Source of the DNA: Pseudonocardia abyssalis
GTDB taxonomy: Bacteria; Actinomycetota; Actinomycetes; Mycobacteriales; Pseudonocardiaceae
Reading direction: 5' to 3'
Length of the DNA: 64,000 nt
Assembly (NCBI RefSeq): GCF_019263705.2
Contig: NZ_JADQDK010000001.1
Span: forward strand, 3,224,001-3,288,000
This document shows, piece by piece, positions 17,127-25,496 of the stretch (its first letter is position 1; each line of letters starts with the position of its first letter). Both the position numbers and the translations under genes were made by a program. A model generated the notes under the pieces. That model saw nothing but the letters and a program-made list of their open reading frames with translations, made no database searches and was not told the origin of the DNA.

Positions 17127-17528
17127 TCAGGCCAGCGTGATCGCGCCGTCGGCGACCACGATCGCCTTCTCCGCGAGCGGGGCCGGGGCCGGCCCGGCGA
17201 CGACCGTGCCGTCGAGGGCGAAGCTGCTGCCGTGGCAGGTGCAGTTGATCGTGCCGCCGGTGACGTCGGCGACCACGCAGCCCTGGTGGGTACAGGTCGC
17301 GGTGAACGCGCGGACGGTCCCGGCGACCGTCTGCGTGAGCACGACGTCCTGCGCGGCGAGGATCAACCCGCCCCCGACCGGGACGTCGGCGACGGTGGCG
17401 AGCGGGGTGCCGCCCGCCGCTGCGGGTGCGGCGACGGCCCGGCCGGAGCCGTACCCGGCGCAGCCGGAGAGCACGGCGCAGGCCGTCCCGCACAGGACGG
17501 TGCGCCTGCCGATCTCGATGCCGGTCAT
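17127..17528 (-). CDS. Exported Rieske [2Fe-2S] protein
   Basis: The 133-residue protein has an N-terminal twin-arginine-like start (GRRTVLCGTACAVLSGCAG) with a possible lipobox LSGC. The Rieske cluster motifs are CTHQGC and CTCHGS, giving two Cys and two His ligands. The domain is short, like arsenite oxidase small-subunit or stand-alone Rieske proteins, not a cytochrome bc1 subunit. It is the last gene of a three-gene set; 10 bp separate it from the upstream membrane protein. It probably carries electrons at the outer face of the membrane. Confidence 0.9.
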   Translation of the reverse strand: MTGIEIGRRTVLCGTACAVLSGCAGYGSGRAVAAPAAAGGTPLATVADVPVGGGLILAAQDVVLTQTVAGTVRAFTATCTHQGCVVADVTGGTINCTCHGSSFALDGTVVAGPAPAPLAEKAIVVADGAITLA

Positions 17529-17538
17529 GGTCGACTCC

Positions 17539-18228
17539 CTAGAAGGTCAGGCCGGAGGTGGTGAAGAACCAGAGCGAGGAGGTGAGCCACAGGCCGACGA
17601 GCGCGGTGAACACGGCCCCACCGAAGACCGGCAGGCTCCACTTCGGCGACCCGGACCGTTGCAGGAGCAGCATCTTCGCCACGAACGCGCCGTAGAAGAA
17701 GCAGCCGAACAGCGAGTGCACCAGCACCCGCGGCTCCCCGGACTGGAACCCGAGCGCGTAGAGGCAGTGGATCGCGACCGGCACCGTCAGCAGCACCGCG
17801 ACCCGGCCCGACCAGCGGTGCAGCGTGCCGGTCCACGCCGGTGCGGTGATCCGCGGGAACCGCCCGTACATCACCAGCGACGACCCGAGCTGCACGAGCG
17901 CGAGGGCGAACGCGGCGGTCGCCAGCCACGCCTTCGCCGACGTGCCGCTGGAGAAGCCGCCGACGTTGACGGCGAAGAACGTCGGCTCGTGGAGGCGGCC
18001 GTAGACCCCGATCCCGACGGCCACCGCGGCTCCGACGCCGGCGGCGAGCAGCCACCCGGCGCGCGGGGCGACGGGCGCGGGTTCGGCGGGGCCGCGCGAT
18101 CCCGACCCACCGGCGCCGTCCGGACGGCGCGCACCGTCCGTCGACGGTGTGCGTGGCGGCACGAGGTCGGCGGCGGGGCGCAGCGGGAGGTGCGGCTCGG
18201 TCGCCGGGTCGTCGTAGGGGGTGCTCAC
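17539..18228 (-). CDS. Cytochrome b561-like membrane protein (DUF6529 type)
   Basis: The 229-residue protein has a Pro-rich cytoplasmic N-terminus of about 55 residues, then five or six membrane helices. Histidines in or near helices (GTLHRWSGRVAVLLTVPVAIHCLYALGF and RVLVHSLFGCFFYGAFVAKMLLL) look like haem b ligands. This fits the uncharacterised family usually named DUF6529, often beside Rieske proteins. Its GTG start overlaps the stop of the upstream secreted protein (GTGA). I infer a transmembrane electron transfer role coupled with the Rieske protein. Confidence 0.72.
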   Translation of the reverse strand: MSTPYDDPATEPHLPLRPAADLVPPRTPSTDGARRPDGAGGSGSRGPAEPAPVAPRAGWLLAAGVGAAVAVGIGVYGRLHEPTFFAVNVGGFSSGTSAKAWLATAAFALALVQLGSSLVMYGRFPRITAPAWTGTLHRWSGRVAVLLTVPVAIHCLYALGFQSGEPRVLVHSLFGCFFYGAFVAKMLLLQRSGSPKWSLPVFGGAVFTALVGLWLTSSLWFFTTSGLTF

Positions 18229-18881
18229 CGGGCCACCCCCTCGGCCGCGCCGTCGACGAGCGAGACGGTGACGGGCACGCCGTCGAGCACGACCCCGTCG
18301 GGGGCGGCCGGGTCCAGCGGCGGGGCCGCGACGACCTCCCCCGCGGCCCGAGCACCCCCCGTGACCGTGCCGTCGACGGAGACCCAGCCGATGCGGACGG
18401 CGACCCCGTCGACGTTCACCCGCCCGTCGTAGAGACCGTCGGGGGCCTGCACGACCTTCGCCGCGAACGGCCACGTGCCCGCGCCCACCGAGACCGAGCC
18501 GAGTGCCGCGGTCTCGTCGACCGTGCCGGTGAGCACGGCCCCGTCGGCCCCGGTCAGCGCGAGGTCCGCACCGGTCAGCGTGCCCTCCAGCCAGGCCTCG
18601 ACCCGGTCGCCGTCGCAGACGTAGGCGACCGCGCGCCCGTCCTTCACCGCGACGGCGACCGTCACCTCGTCCCCCGACGACCGCCCCGCCCACACCGACT
18701 CCACGACGGCGGGTGGTTCCGGCACCGCCGCCGCGGGTTCTCCGGTGGGTTCCGGGACGACCGGTGCGGCCGCGGCCGCGGGGGCGGCCCGCCCCGGGTC
18801 GGTGAACACATCGACCGCCAGCAGCCCGCCGCCGAGCACGGCGACCGCCCCCAGCGTGAGCAGTGGTGCGTATCTCTTCAT
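18225..18881 (-). CDS. Secreted or membrane-anchored protein of unknown function
   Basis: The 218-residue protein starts MKRYAPLLTLGAVAVLGGGLLAVDVF, a signal peptide or N-terminal anchor. A Pro/Ala-rich linker follows, then a beta-rich domain of about 140 residues with repeats such as GDRVEAWLEGTLTGADLALTGADGAVLTGTVDET. It contains one Cys in the mature part (VAYVCDGDR). It is first in an operon with a membrane cytochrome-like protein and a Rieske protein, so it may be an accessory or substrate-binding component of that redox chain. An upstream in-frame start would bury the signal sequence, so the ATG at 18881 is preferred. Confidence 0.7.
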   Translation of the reverse strand: MKRYAPLLTLGAVAVLGGGLLAVDVFTDPGRAAPAAAAAPVVPEPTGEPAAAVPEPPAVVESVWAGRSSGDEVTVAVAVKDGRAVAYVCDGDRVEAWLEGTLTGADLALTGADGAVLTGTVDETAALGSVSVGAGTWPFAAKVVQAPDGLYDGRVNVDGVAVRIGWVSVDGTVTGGARAAGEVVAAPPLDPAAPDGVVLDGVPVTVSLVDGAAEGVAR

Positions 18882-19010
18882 GGGTCCGTCCCCTGACGTG
18901 TCGGCGGGTGCCCGCACACGGTCCCGCCGCGGCGCCCGGCGCAGGAGGTCCGACGACCGGTGCGAACCGGTACTCCGACACAGAGCGGCCGGACCGGCCG
19001 GGGATACGCG

Positions 19011-21062
19011 CTACGCGTCGACCCCGGCCAGGGCTCGCAACCGGAACGCCGTGACGGGCCCGGTCCGCCCCTTGACCGTCAGCTCCCCCAGCGGCTCGAC
19101 GACCACCCCGTCGGGCAGCAGCAGCCGTGTGGCCTCCCCGATCACGACCTGCCCCGGCTCGGCCGCCGACTCCAGCCGCGCGGCGACGTTCACCGCGTCC
19201 CCCATCGCGTTGAAGTTGCGCAGGGCGGTGCTGCCGATGTTGCCGACGAGTGCGGGCCCGGTGTTGATCCCGACCCGGAACGTCGGGCCGTCGGCGTCGG
19301 CGATCCCGGCGATGCCCTCCTGCATCGCCAGCGCGGCGCGGACGGCGCGCAGCGCGTGGTCGGGCTGGCGGGCGGGGGCGTTGAACAGCGCCATCATCGC
19401 GTCGCCGACGAACTGGACGACCGTGCCGCCCTCGGCGAGCACCGCGGCGGTGGCGACCTCGAAGTACCGGTTGAGCAGGACGACGATCTCCTCCGGGCTC
19501 GCCGTCTCAGAGAACGTGGTGAAGCCGCGCAGGTCGGCGAACACCGCGGTGACGTCGACGACGGCGCCCCCGAGTGCGGCCTGCGTCGGGTCGGCGAGCA
19601 GGGCGGTGGCGACGTCGGGCGACATGTACTGGCGGAACAGGCCGTCGAGCTGGTGGTAGAGCCGAGCGTTCTCCATGCCCATCGAGAGCTGGCTGGCCAG
19701 CGAGGCGAGCAGGGAGCGGTCGCGGTCGGTGAAGCCCCCGGGCCGCCGCACGAGCAGCACACCGGCCGGGAGGTCCTTGACGGTCAGGGGGCAGGCGAGC
19801 ACGTCGTCGCCGGTCTCGACGGGGTCGAGCCCCGTCGGCAGGTCGACGTCGGTGGTCCAGGTCCGGTCGGTGGACAGGTCGTCGGGATAGCGCAGGACGC
19901 CGTCGGCGAGCAGGCCGATCCGCACGGCGTGGCCGCCGAAGCCCGCGGCGACGCGGGTGACGGCGCGGCGCAGCAGATCGTCCTCGGCCAGGCGCACGCG
20001 CGACTCGTGCCCGATCGCGACGAGGACCCCGAGCCGCTCGATCTGCTCGCGCTCCCCGCGCAGGGCGGACGCGGCGCGGCCGAGGACGGCGGTCTGGCCC
20101 TCCGTCAGCCCGAACCGCGACGCCATCCCCGCGGTGATCAGTCCCATCTCGTCGGCGGAGATCTCCCCCGCCTCCTGCCGGCGCACCGCCGACACGAGTG
20201 CCTCCAGCGCGGCCCCGTACTCCGCGCGCACGGCCTGCACCGTCTCCTCGGTGCGCACGCCGTCGAACAGCCCGGTGGTGGCGCCCTCGGCCTGGTAGCC
20301 CGCGTACGCGCTGTAGGCGATGTAGCCGAACGCCAGCGACATCAGCACGTGCCACAGCCACCACGTGAGGTGCCAGCTCGGGCCGAGCACCACGGCGATC
20401 ATCGACTCGGCCAGCAGCACGTTGGCCGTCAGGATCGACAGCAGCATCACCGAGCGGCGGCGCCGGTAGAGCCGGAGGTAGCGGACGGCGACGACGCCGT
20501 AGAGCAGCACCGCCGTGACCGCGACGGCGACGAGCGGGCCGGAGAGCTCCTCCGCGATCGCGGGGTCGGCCAGCGGCGGCAGCCCGGCGAGCGAGACGAC
20601 GCCCCACAGCGCGGCGACGGCGAGCAGCCCGCGCCGCAGCCAGGGGGCGAGGCGCAGGACCGTGGCCGACGGGAGGTCGAGCGCCGAGGCCGCCGTGAAC
20701 AGCGCGGCGAGCGCCAACCCGACCGGCGTGGCCAGGGCGAACCCGCCGTTGCGGCTGCCCAGCAGCACCCCGGGCGTGGCCAGCGCGTGCAGCCCGAGGA
20801 ACAGGGCGGCGGTCAGGAAAGCGAGCCCGACCAGCAACAACCGGGCGTCGTCGTGGCGGCGGGCGGCCCGCGCCACGAGCACCGCCAGCCCGACGTTGAG
20901 CGCGGCGGCGAGCGCGATCAGCCAGAAGTGCGTCGGATGGTGCTCCAGGCGGACGTCCGCGGCGGGTACCGCGAGCAGCAGCCCCAGCCCGGCCAGGGGC
21001 AGCGTGAGGTGGAACGCCCACACCACGACCCGGGCGGGGACGCCCCGCGTGCGCTCAACCAC
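19011..21062 (-). CDS. Membrane-bound class III adenylate/guanylate cyclase with GAF-like domain
   Basis: The 683-residue protein has about seven membrane helices in its first 260 residues. A GAF-like region follows (around residues 330-465, with SLLASLASQLSMGMENARLYHQL), then a C-terminal class III cyclase domain. Metal-binding aspartates appear in AVFADLRGFTTFSE and FVGDAMMALFNAP. The transition-state Asn/Arg pair is in MGDAVNVAARLES. Substrate-selecting residues cannot be settled by eye, but the adjacent Crp-like gene argues for cAMP. Its GTG start overlaps the crp-like stop by 8 bp, so sensor and receptor are co-translated. Confidence 0.9.
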   Translation of the reverse strand: MVERTRGVPARVVVWAFHLTLPLAGLGLLLAVPAADVRLEHHPTHFWLIALAAALNVGLAVLVARAARRHDDARLLLVGLAFLTAALFLGLHALATPGVLLGSRNGGFALATPVGLALAALFTAASALDLPSATVLRLAPWLRRGLLAVAALWGVVSLAGLPPLADPAIAEELSGPLVAVAVTAVLLYGVVAVRYLRLYRRRRSVMLLSILTANVLLAESMIAVVLGPSWHLTWWLWHVLMSLAFGYIAYSAYAGYQAEGATTGLFDGVRTEETVQAVRAEYGAALEALVSAVRRQEAGEISADEMGLITAGMASRFGLTEGQTAVLGRAASALRGEREQIERLGVLVAIGHESRVRLAEDDLLRRAVTRVAAGFGGHAVRIGLLADGVLRYPDDLSTDRTWTTDVDLPTGLDPVETGDDVLACPLTVKDLPAGVLLVRRPGGFTDRDRSLLASLASQLSMGMENARLYHQLDGLFRQYMSPDVATALLADPTQAALGGAVVDVTAVFADLRGFTTFSETASPEEIVVLLNRYFEVATAAVLAEGGTVVQFVGDAMMALFNAPARQPDHALRAVRAALAMQEGIAGIADADGPTFRVGINTGPALVGNIGSTALRNFNAMGDAVNVAARLESAAEPGQVVIGEATRLLLPDGVVVEPLGELTVKGRTGPVTAFRLRALAGVDA

Positions 21063-21723
21063 GGGCCCGCCTGCGCAGCCCGTCGATGTCGAGCACGGTC
21101 ATCGTGCGCCGCCCGGTGGTGACCAGGCCCCGCTCGCGCAGCACCCGCAGCGCCTTCGCGACGGCCTCCCGCGACGCGCCGACCCACCCCGCCAGCTCGT
21201 CCTGCGACAGCGGAACAGGGATCCGGACGCCGTCGGCGACCGGCTCGCCGAAGCGGTCGGCCAGCTCGACGAGCCGTCCCGCGACCCGCGCGGCGATGTC
21301 GAACGCCCCGAACTCGACGCGCTTGCGGTCGGCGTCGCGCAGCCGGGAGGTGACCAGCCGCAGCAGGGCCATCGCGGCGCCCGGGCGGTCGGTCAGGAAG
21401 GCGACGAAGTCCGGCCCCGGCACGACGAGGGCGACCACCGCTTCCAGCGCGGCGACCGACGCGCCGCGCGGCGTCCCGTCGACGGCCGACAGCTCGCCGA
21501 GCAGCGCACCGGGACCGCGCACCGCGAGCACCACCTCCTCACCCTGCTCGGTGATGGAGAAGACCTTCACCCGACCGCTGACGACGACGACCACGGTGCT
21601 CGACCGGTCGCCCTCCAGGAACAGCGACGAGCCCGCGGGCCAGCGCCGGTGCCGCCCGCGCGCGGTCAGGGCGGCGCGCCCGGCGTCGTCGAGGCTCGAC
21701 AGGAACTCCTCGGGCTCGGACAC
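21055..21723 (-). CDS. Crp/Fnr family transcriptional regulator
   Basis: The 222-residue protein has an N-terminal cyclic nucleotide-binding domain (GSSLFLEGDRSSTVVVVVSGRVKVF...GPGALLGELSAVDG) and a C-terminal winged helix (LSQDELAGWVGASREAVAKALRVLRERGLV). The phosphate-binding cassette GELSAVDGTPRGASVAAL keeps the GE and the final small residues but has R-G-A-S, close to the R(S/T)A(S) of cAMP binders. The GTG at 21723 follows GGGAGG at the right distance. It is encoded directly ahead of a cyclase with an 8-bp overlap, suggesting it is that enzyme's effector. Confidence 0.88.
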   Translation of the reverse strand: MSEPEEFLSSLDDAGRAALTARGRHRRWPAGSSLFLEGDRSSTVVVVVSGRVKVFSITEQGEEVVLAVRGPGALLGELSAVDGTPRGASVAALEAVVALVVPGPDFVAFLTDRPGAAMALLRLVTSRLRDADRKRVEFGAFDIAARVAGRLVELADRFGEPVADGVRIPVPLSQDELAGWVGASREAVAKALRVLRERGLVTTGRRTMTVLDIDGLRRRARG

Positions 21724-21808
21724 GCGACCTCCCCGGGAAGCGACGGACACGGACGGGTGCCGGAGTCTCCCACCCTCGTCGGCATCGCGAACAGGTCCGA
21801 AAGTGATC

Positions 21809-23698
21809 TCACGTCACGCCGGCGACGTCGCTCGCCGGCACCTCGACCCCGGAGACCGGGCCCGCCCCCGTCGGCGCGCCGCTCGCACCGACGGTCTCGA
21901 CACCGCGGGAAGCCGGCGCCTCCGGGAGCGTGGGGGGACCGGTCGGCGGCTCGGTGGTCGGGGGCGCCGTCGGCGGCTCGGTGGTGGGGGGCGCCGTCGG
22001 CGGCGGCGGCGGCGCCGTGGTCGGGGCGGGCGGTGCGACGGTGCGCGGTGCCGTCCGCGGGGCGGGCGCCGGGTCCCGGTCCTGTGACACGGGCGGCGGG
22101 GCCTCCGTCGACGGCGGGGGCTGCTCGGTCGTCGGCGTCGACGGGCCGGCGCTGCTGATCGGCGTCGGCTCGGGTGTCGACGCCGCGGCCCCCGTGGCGG
22201 GACGGCTCGCGAAAGCGATCGCCCCGCCCAGCACGGCGGTGGCCAGCACCGCGGCCGCGACGACGCCCACCAGCTTCCGCGGGAACTCCCGGCGCGCCGC
22301 GCCCTCGGAGATCGGCCGGACCGGGCGCGGGGGGCGCAGCGCGGAGGTGGGTGGGGCGTCGGCACCCGCACCGGCCACAACCCCACCGGCCACGGGTCCA
22401 CCGGCCACGGGTCCGAACCCGCCCGTCCCGCTCCGGTGCTGCTCCCCGGCCCGGGCACGGCGGACGACCTCGTCGCGCACCGTCGCCGCCCGGATGGTCG
22501 CGTCCCGGGAAGCCGCGTCCCGGAAGGTCGCGTCCCGGACGGACCCGTCCCGCACCCCCTGCGTCGGGGGCCGGTCGTCGGCCGCCACCGCACTCGCCCC
22601 GTGCGCGGCCAGCGCCTCGACCACGGGTGCCTGCGGGCCCCGGGCGACCAGGGCCGCGCCGGCGGCGATGACACCCTTCGGGTCGGCGTCGACCGAAGCG
22701 GGCCGCCCGATCCCGGCCGAGACCAGCTCCGTGACCAGCGGCATCCGCGACGACCCGCCGACCAGCAGCAGCGCCGCGAGATCGGCGGGGGCGACGCCCG
22801 CGGAGTCCAGGGCCCGCGACAACGAGTCGACGGTCTCGGCGACGGCCGGGCGGATCATGTCCTCGAACTCGGCGCGGCCCAGCCGCACGCGGGTGTGCAG
22901 GCCGGGGAGCATCACCGGCACGTTCACGACGGTGTCGACCGACAGCGCCTCCTTCGCCGCGGTGCACTCCCGGCGCAGCCTCGCGACGGCTTCCAGCACA
23001 GCGGGGTCGGTGCCGTCGAGCTCCGCCCACGCGGGGCCGAGCGCGTCGCGGACGTGGGCGAACACGGCCTCGTCGAAGTCGACGCCGCCCAGGCGCTCGA
23101 TGCCCTCCGGCGTGCCGAGCAGCGCGAACCCGCCGCGCGGGTCCTTGCGCACGACGGCGGCGTCGAACGTGCCGCCGCCCAGGTCGTAGACGGCGACGAC
23201 CGAACCGGGCTCGACCCGCTCGGCGCTCGCGTACCCGACGGCGGCGGCCTGCGGCTCGGTCAGCAGCAGCACCGGCCCGACCCCGTGCGCGGCGAGCGCG
23301 GCGCGCAGCGCGGAGATCTTGTGCGGCCCCCACCCCGCGGGGTGCGTCACCGCGATCCGGGACGGCGGGGCGCCCTCGCGCTGCGACACCTGCCGCACCA
23401 GCGCGGCGATGAACCGTGCCGCCAGCACCTCGGCCGGCACCGGTTCGCGGCCGACGAGTACGGGCGTCGGGTCGCCGATGCGGCGCTTGAACTCGCGCAC
23501 CACACGGTCGGGGTCCGAGAGTGCGCGGCGCTCGGCCGCCTCGCCCAGCAGGAACGACCCGTCGGCTCCCGCGTACACCGCCGACGCGACGGCGTGGCCG
23601 TGCTCGCCGAGCCGGACCGGTTCGGCCGCGCCCGCTCCGGCCCGGCACACGGCGGCCGCCGACCAGGTCGTGCCCAGGTCCACACCCAGCTGGTACAT
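21809..23698 (-). CDS. Membrane-anchored Hsp70-family ATPase with extracytoplasmic Pro-rich tail
   Basis: The 629-residue protein begins MYQLGVDLGTTWSAAAV and holds a complete Hsp70/actin-type ATPase domain (about residues 1-365): phosphate 2 motif VAVYDLGGGTFDAAVV and adenosine motif ALLLVGGSSRMPLV. The usual substrate-binding beta domain and lid are missing. Instead there is a charged linker with RDAT/RDAA repeats, one membrane helix near residues 475-498 (VGVVAAAVLATAVLGGAIAF), and a tail of about 130 residues rich in Pro and Thr. The ATPase should face the cytoplasm and the tail the cell wall. GGAGGAGAG precedes the ATG. It is divergent from the acidic protein and iniBAC-like genes, suggesting a shared process rather than general chaperoning. 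Confidence 0.85.
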   Translation of the reverse strand: MYQLGVDLGTTWSAAAVCRAGAGAAEPVRLGEHGHAVASAVYAGADGSFLLGEAAERRALSDPDRVVREFKRRIGDPTPVLVGREPVPAEVLAARFIAALVRQVSQREGAPPSRIAVTHPAGWGPHKISALRAALAAHGVGPVLLLTEPQAAAVGYASAERVEPGSVVAVYDLGGGTFDAAVVRKDPRGGFALLGTPEGIERLGGVDFDEAVFAHVRDALGPAWAELDGTDPAVLEAVARLRRECTAAKEALSVDTVVNVPVMLPGLHTRVRLGRAEFEDMIRPAVAETVDSLSRALDSAGVAPADLAALLLVGGSSRMPLVTELVSAGIGRPASVDADPKGVIAAGAALVARGPQAPVVEALAAHGASAVAADDRPPTQGVRDGSVRDATFRDAASRDATIRAATVRDEVVRRARAGEQHRSGTGGFGPVAGGPVAGGVVAGAGADAPPTSALRPPRPVRPISEGAARREFPRKLVGVVAAAVLATAVLGGAIAFASRPATGAAASTPEPTPISSAGPSTPTTEQPPPSTEAPPPVSQDRDPAPAPRTAPRTVAPPAPTTAPPPPPTAPPTTEPPTAPPTTEPPTGPPTLPEAPASRGVETVGASGAPTGAGPVSGVEVPASDVAGVT

Positions 23699-23940
23699 CG
23701 GTCTCTCCTCCATGGCTGTCCGTCGGAACGCCGACGCCGTGCGGGACAGAGGCCAGCATCGCCACGCCGGAGACACCCGGGCCGGAAGTACCGGGTGGAT
23801 CCCCTAGTACGCGCCCCCGCCGTACCGGGATCCCGGTAGCGGGCCGCGGGGTGACCGGGGGCCGCCCGGATCCGCGGGGGCCGCGCGGAGCCCATCGTTC
23901 TCGGTACCAGAACGGCAACCCCCGAACCGAGGAGAACACC
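23699..23940. promoter_or_regulatory. Divergent regulatory region between the Hsp70 gene and the acidic/ini-like operon
   Basis: The 242-bp gap must hold promoters for both directions. It contains a 12-bp palindrome CCGGGATCCCGG at 23827-23838, flanked by GTACC and GGTAG, and a related GTACCGGG nearby at about 23789. AACCGAGGAGAACACC before the plus-strand ATG supplies a good ribosome binding site. I cannot place the -35/-10 boxes with confidence. Confidence 0.4.
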
Positions 23941-24489
23941 ATGACCGGCTCGTTCAACGTCGAGAGCTTCATCGCGAACCTCAACGAGGACCTCGACCTC
24001 GACCAGAACCTCCTGCAGGACTCCGACCAGCAGAACGAGAGCGCCCAGGTCTCCGACCAGGAGACCACCCAGGTCGGCGACCAGGACCAGGACGTCACCA
24101 CGGCCACCAACACCGAGGGCGGCGACGGCGGCGACGGCGGACTGGCCGTCGGCGGCAGTGCCGACGGCGGCAACGGCCTGGGCATCGGGGGCAACTCCGG
24201 TGGCATCTCCCAGGGCGGCGGCAACAACGCCGACGGCGTCAACATCAACTTCGGGGACACCGGCGACGCCAACGGCACCGGGGTCGGCGGCGACGGCGGC
24301 TTCGGCGGCAACGCCGACGCCTCCGGCGGGGCGGGCGGCGACGCCGACTCCGACGTGGACGTCGACGCGGACGCCAGCCAGGTCTTCGACTCCGACCAGG
24401 ACAACGACCAGGACTCGGACCAGGACAACGACGCCGACCAGGACTCCGACGCCGATGCAGACCTGGACCTGGCCAACTTCATCAACTGA
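23941..24489 (+). CDS. Low-complexity acidic Gly/Asp/Asn/Gln-rich protein with no basic residues
   Basis: The 182-residue product contains no Lys, Arg, His, Cys, Trp, Tyr or Pro. Its N-terminus (SFNVESFIANLNEDLDLDQN) and C-terminus (DADLDLANFIN) resemble inverted copies of one short hydrophobic-acidic motif. Between them lie a DQ-rich stretch, a Gly/Asn/Asp-rich centre (GGSADGGNGLGIGGNSGG) and a D/Q/S/N repeat tail. This is expected to be disordered or a calcium-binding beta-roll-like polymer. No signal peptide is present. It is first in line ahead of the IniB-like gene, separated by a perfect hairpin. I recognise no named family. Confidence 0.8.
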   Translation: MTGSFNVESFIANLNEDLDLDQNLLQDSDQQNESAQVSDQETTQVGDQDQDVTTATNTEGGDGGDGGLAVGGSADGGNGLGIGGNSGGISQGGGNNADGVNINFGDTGDANGTGVGGDGGFGGNADASGGAGGDADSDVDVDADASQVFDSDQDNDQDSDQDNDADQDSDADADLDLANFIN

Positions 24490-24496
24490 CCCATCC

Positions 24497-24536
24497 CCAC
24501 CGGCCCCGGACCGCGACGAGCGGGCGGGGCCGGTGG
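24497..24536 (+). terminator. Perfect hairpin between the acidic protein gene and the iniB-like gene
   Basis: CCACCGGCCCCG (24497-24508) pairs perfectly with CGGGGCCGGTGG (24525-24536) around a 16-nt loop. No T tract follows. Because the next gene starts 21 bp later without room for its own promoter, partial termination or attenuation is likely. This would give more of the acidic protein than of the downstream dynamins. Confidence 0.6.
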
Positions 24537-24557
24537 CCGACCCGGAGGTGAACAGCC

Positions 24558-25487
24558 GTGATCGCGCTGTCCCAAGTGATCGACTTCCTTCTCGACCTCA
24601 TGGGCGACGAGGGCAAGCGCATGGAGTTCGACGAGAACCCGCGGGAGGCGCTGGCCGACGCGGGCCTCGAGGGCCTGACCGGCCAGGACGTGCGCGACGC
24701 GCAGCTGCAGATGTGCGACACCGGCGTGCTCCGCCCGGGCGGGGGCGACGGGAACGGCGGCGGTGGGCACAGCGGCGGTGGGCACAGCGGCGGTGGGCAC
24801 GGCGGCGGTGGGCACAGCGGCGGAAGCGGTGGGGGCGGTGGGGGCCACGGCGGTGGCGGCGGCCGGCACGGCGGCGGGGACGACCCCGTCCAGGCCATCC
24901 AGCACACGACGGCGACCTTCCACGTCACCGAGGTGACCGAGACCAACATCATCACCATCGACGACCGCGACGTCACCTTCAACGACTCGTTCAACTCCGA
25001 CGACGACGTGACGATCATCGACGACTCGTTCAACGACAGCTCGTCGGTCGTCAACGACGTCACGGCCATCCAGGACAACGACACGATCATCAACGACAAC
25101 GACACGATCATCGAGGGCGACGACACCGTCATCGGGGAGCCGGACGCCGCGGAACCCGGCAACACCGGCGTCGTCGGCCCGCAGAACCCGCCGCTCGGCG
25201 TCGGGACCGAGGACGTCGTCGGGCCGGGGAACCCCCCGCTCGGCGTCGGGACCGAGGACGTCGTCGGGCCGGGGAACCCCCCGCTCGGGATCGCGACCGA
25301 GGACATCGTCGGGCCCGAGGTGGAGGCGGACGCCGGGGCGGAGATCCAGGTCGAGCCCGAGCAGGGCGAGGCGGAGCCCATCCCGGAGCCGGAACCGGAG
25401 CCGGAACCCGACGCGGACGCCGACCTCGACGCCGACCTCGACGCCGACCTCGACGCGGACGCCGACCTCGACGCCGCGGCCGTCTAG
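24558..25487 (+). CDS. iniB: IniB-like protein with Gly/His-rich, Asp/Ile-rich and repeat regions
   Basis: The 309-residue protein starts with an IniB N-terminal domain (about residues 1-60: SQVIDFLLDLMGDEGKRMEFDENPREALADAGL...QLQMCDTGVL). Then come a GGGHSGGGH-type stretch, an Asp/Ile/Asn-rich region (DNDTIINDNDTIIEGDDTVIG) that could form a beta solenoid, three 15-residue repeats, and an acidic EPEPEP/DADLDAD tail. In mycobacteria iniB is the first gene of the isoniazid-inducible iniBAC operon; its role is unknown. The GTG start follows GGAGG. The iniA-like gene begins 9 bp after its stop. Confidence 0.8.
   Translation: MIALSQVIDFLLDLMGDEGKRMEFDENPREALADAGLEGLTGQDVRDAQLQMCDTGVLRPGGGDGNGGGGHSGGGHSGGGHGGGGHSGGSGGGGGGHGGGGGRHGGGDDPVQAIQHTTATFHVTEVTETNIITIDDRDVTFNDSFNSDDDVTIIDDSFNDSSSVVNDVTAIQDNDTIINDNDTIIEGDDTVIGEPDAAEPGNTGVVGPQNPPLGVGTEDVVGPGNPPLGVGTEDVVGPGNPPLGIATEDIVGPEVEADAGAEIQVEPEQGEAEPIPEPEPEPEPDADADLDADLDADLDADADLDAAAV
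25170..25304 (+). repeat. Three 45-bp tandem repeats within the iniB-like gene
   Basis: Each unit encodes 15 residues of the form VVGPxNPPLGVGTED; the second and third copies differ slightly (GN for QN, and IA for VG). Near-identity at DNA level suggests recent expansion by slippage or recombination. Pro and Gly spacing hints at an extended linker. Confidence 0.85.
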
Positions 25488-25496
25488 GAGCCCGCG

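Noticed and set aside
21809..23698. Ordinary DnaK chaperone
   Set aside because: The substrate-binding beta domain and lid are absent, a membrane helix is present, and no grpE or dnaJ is nearby.
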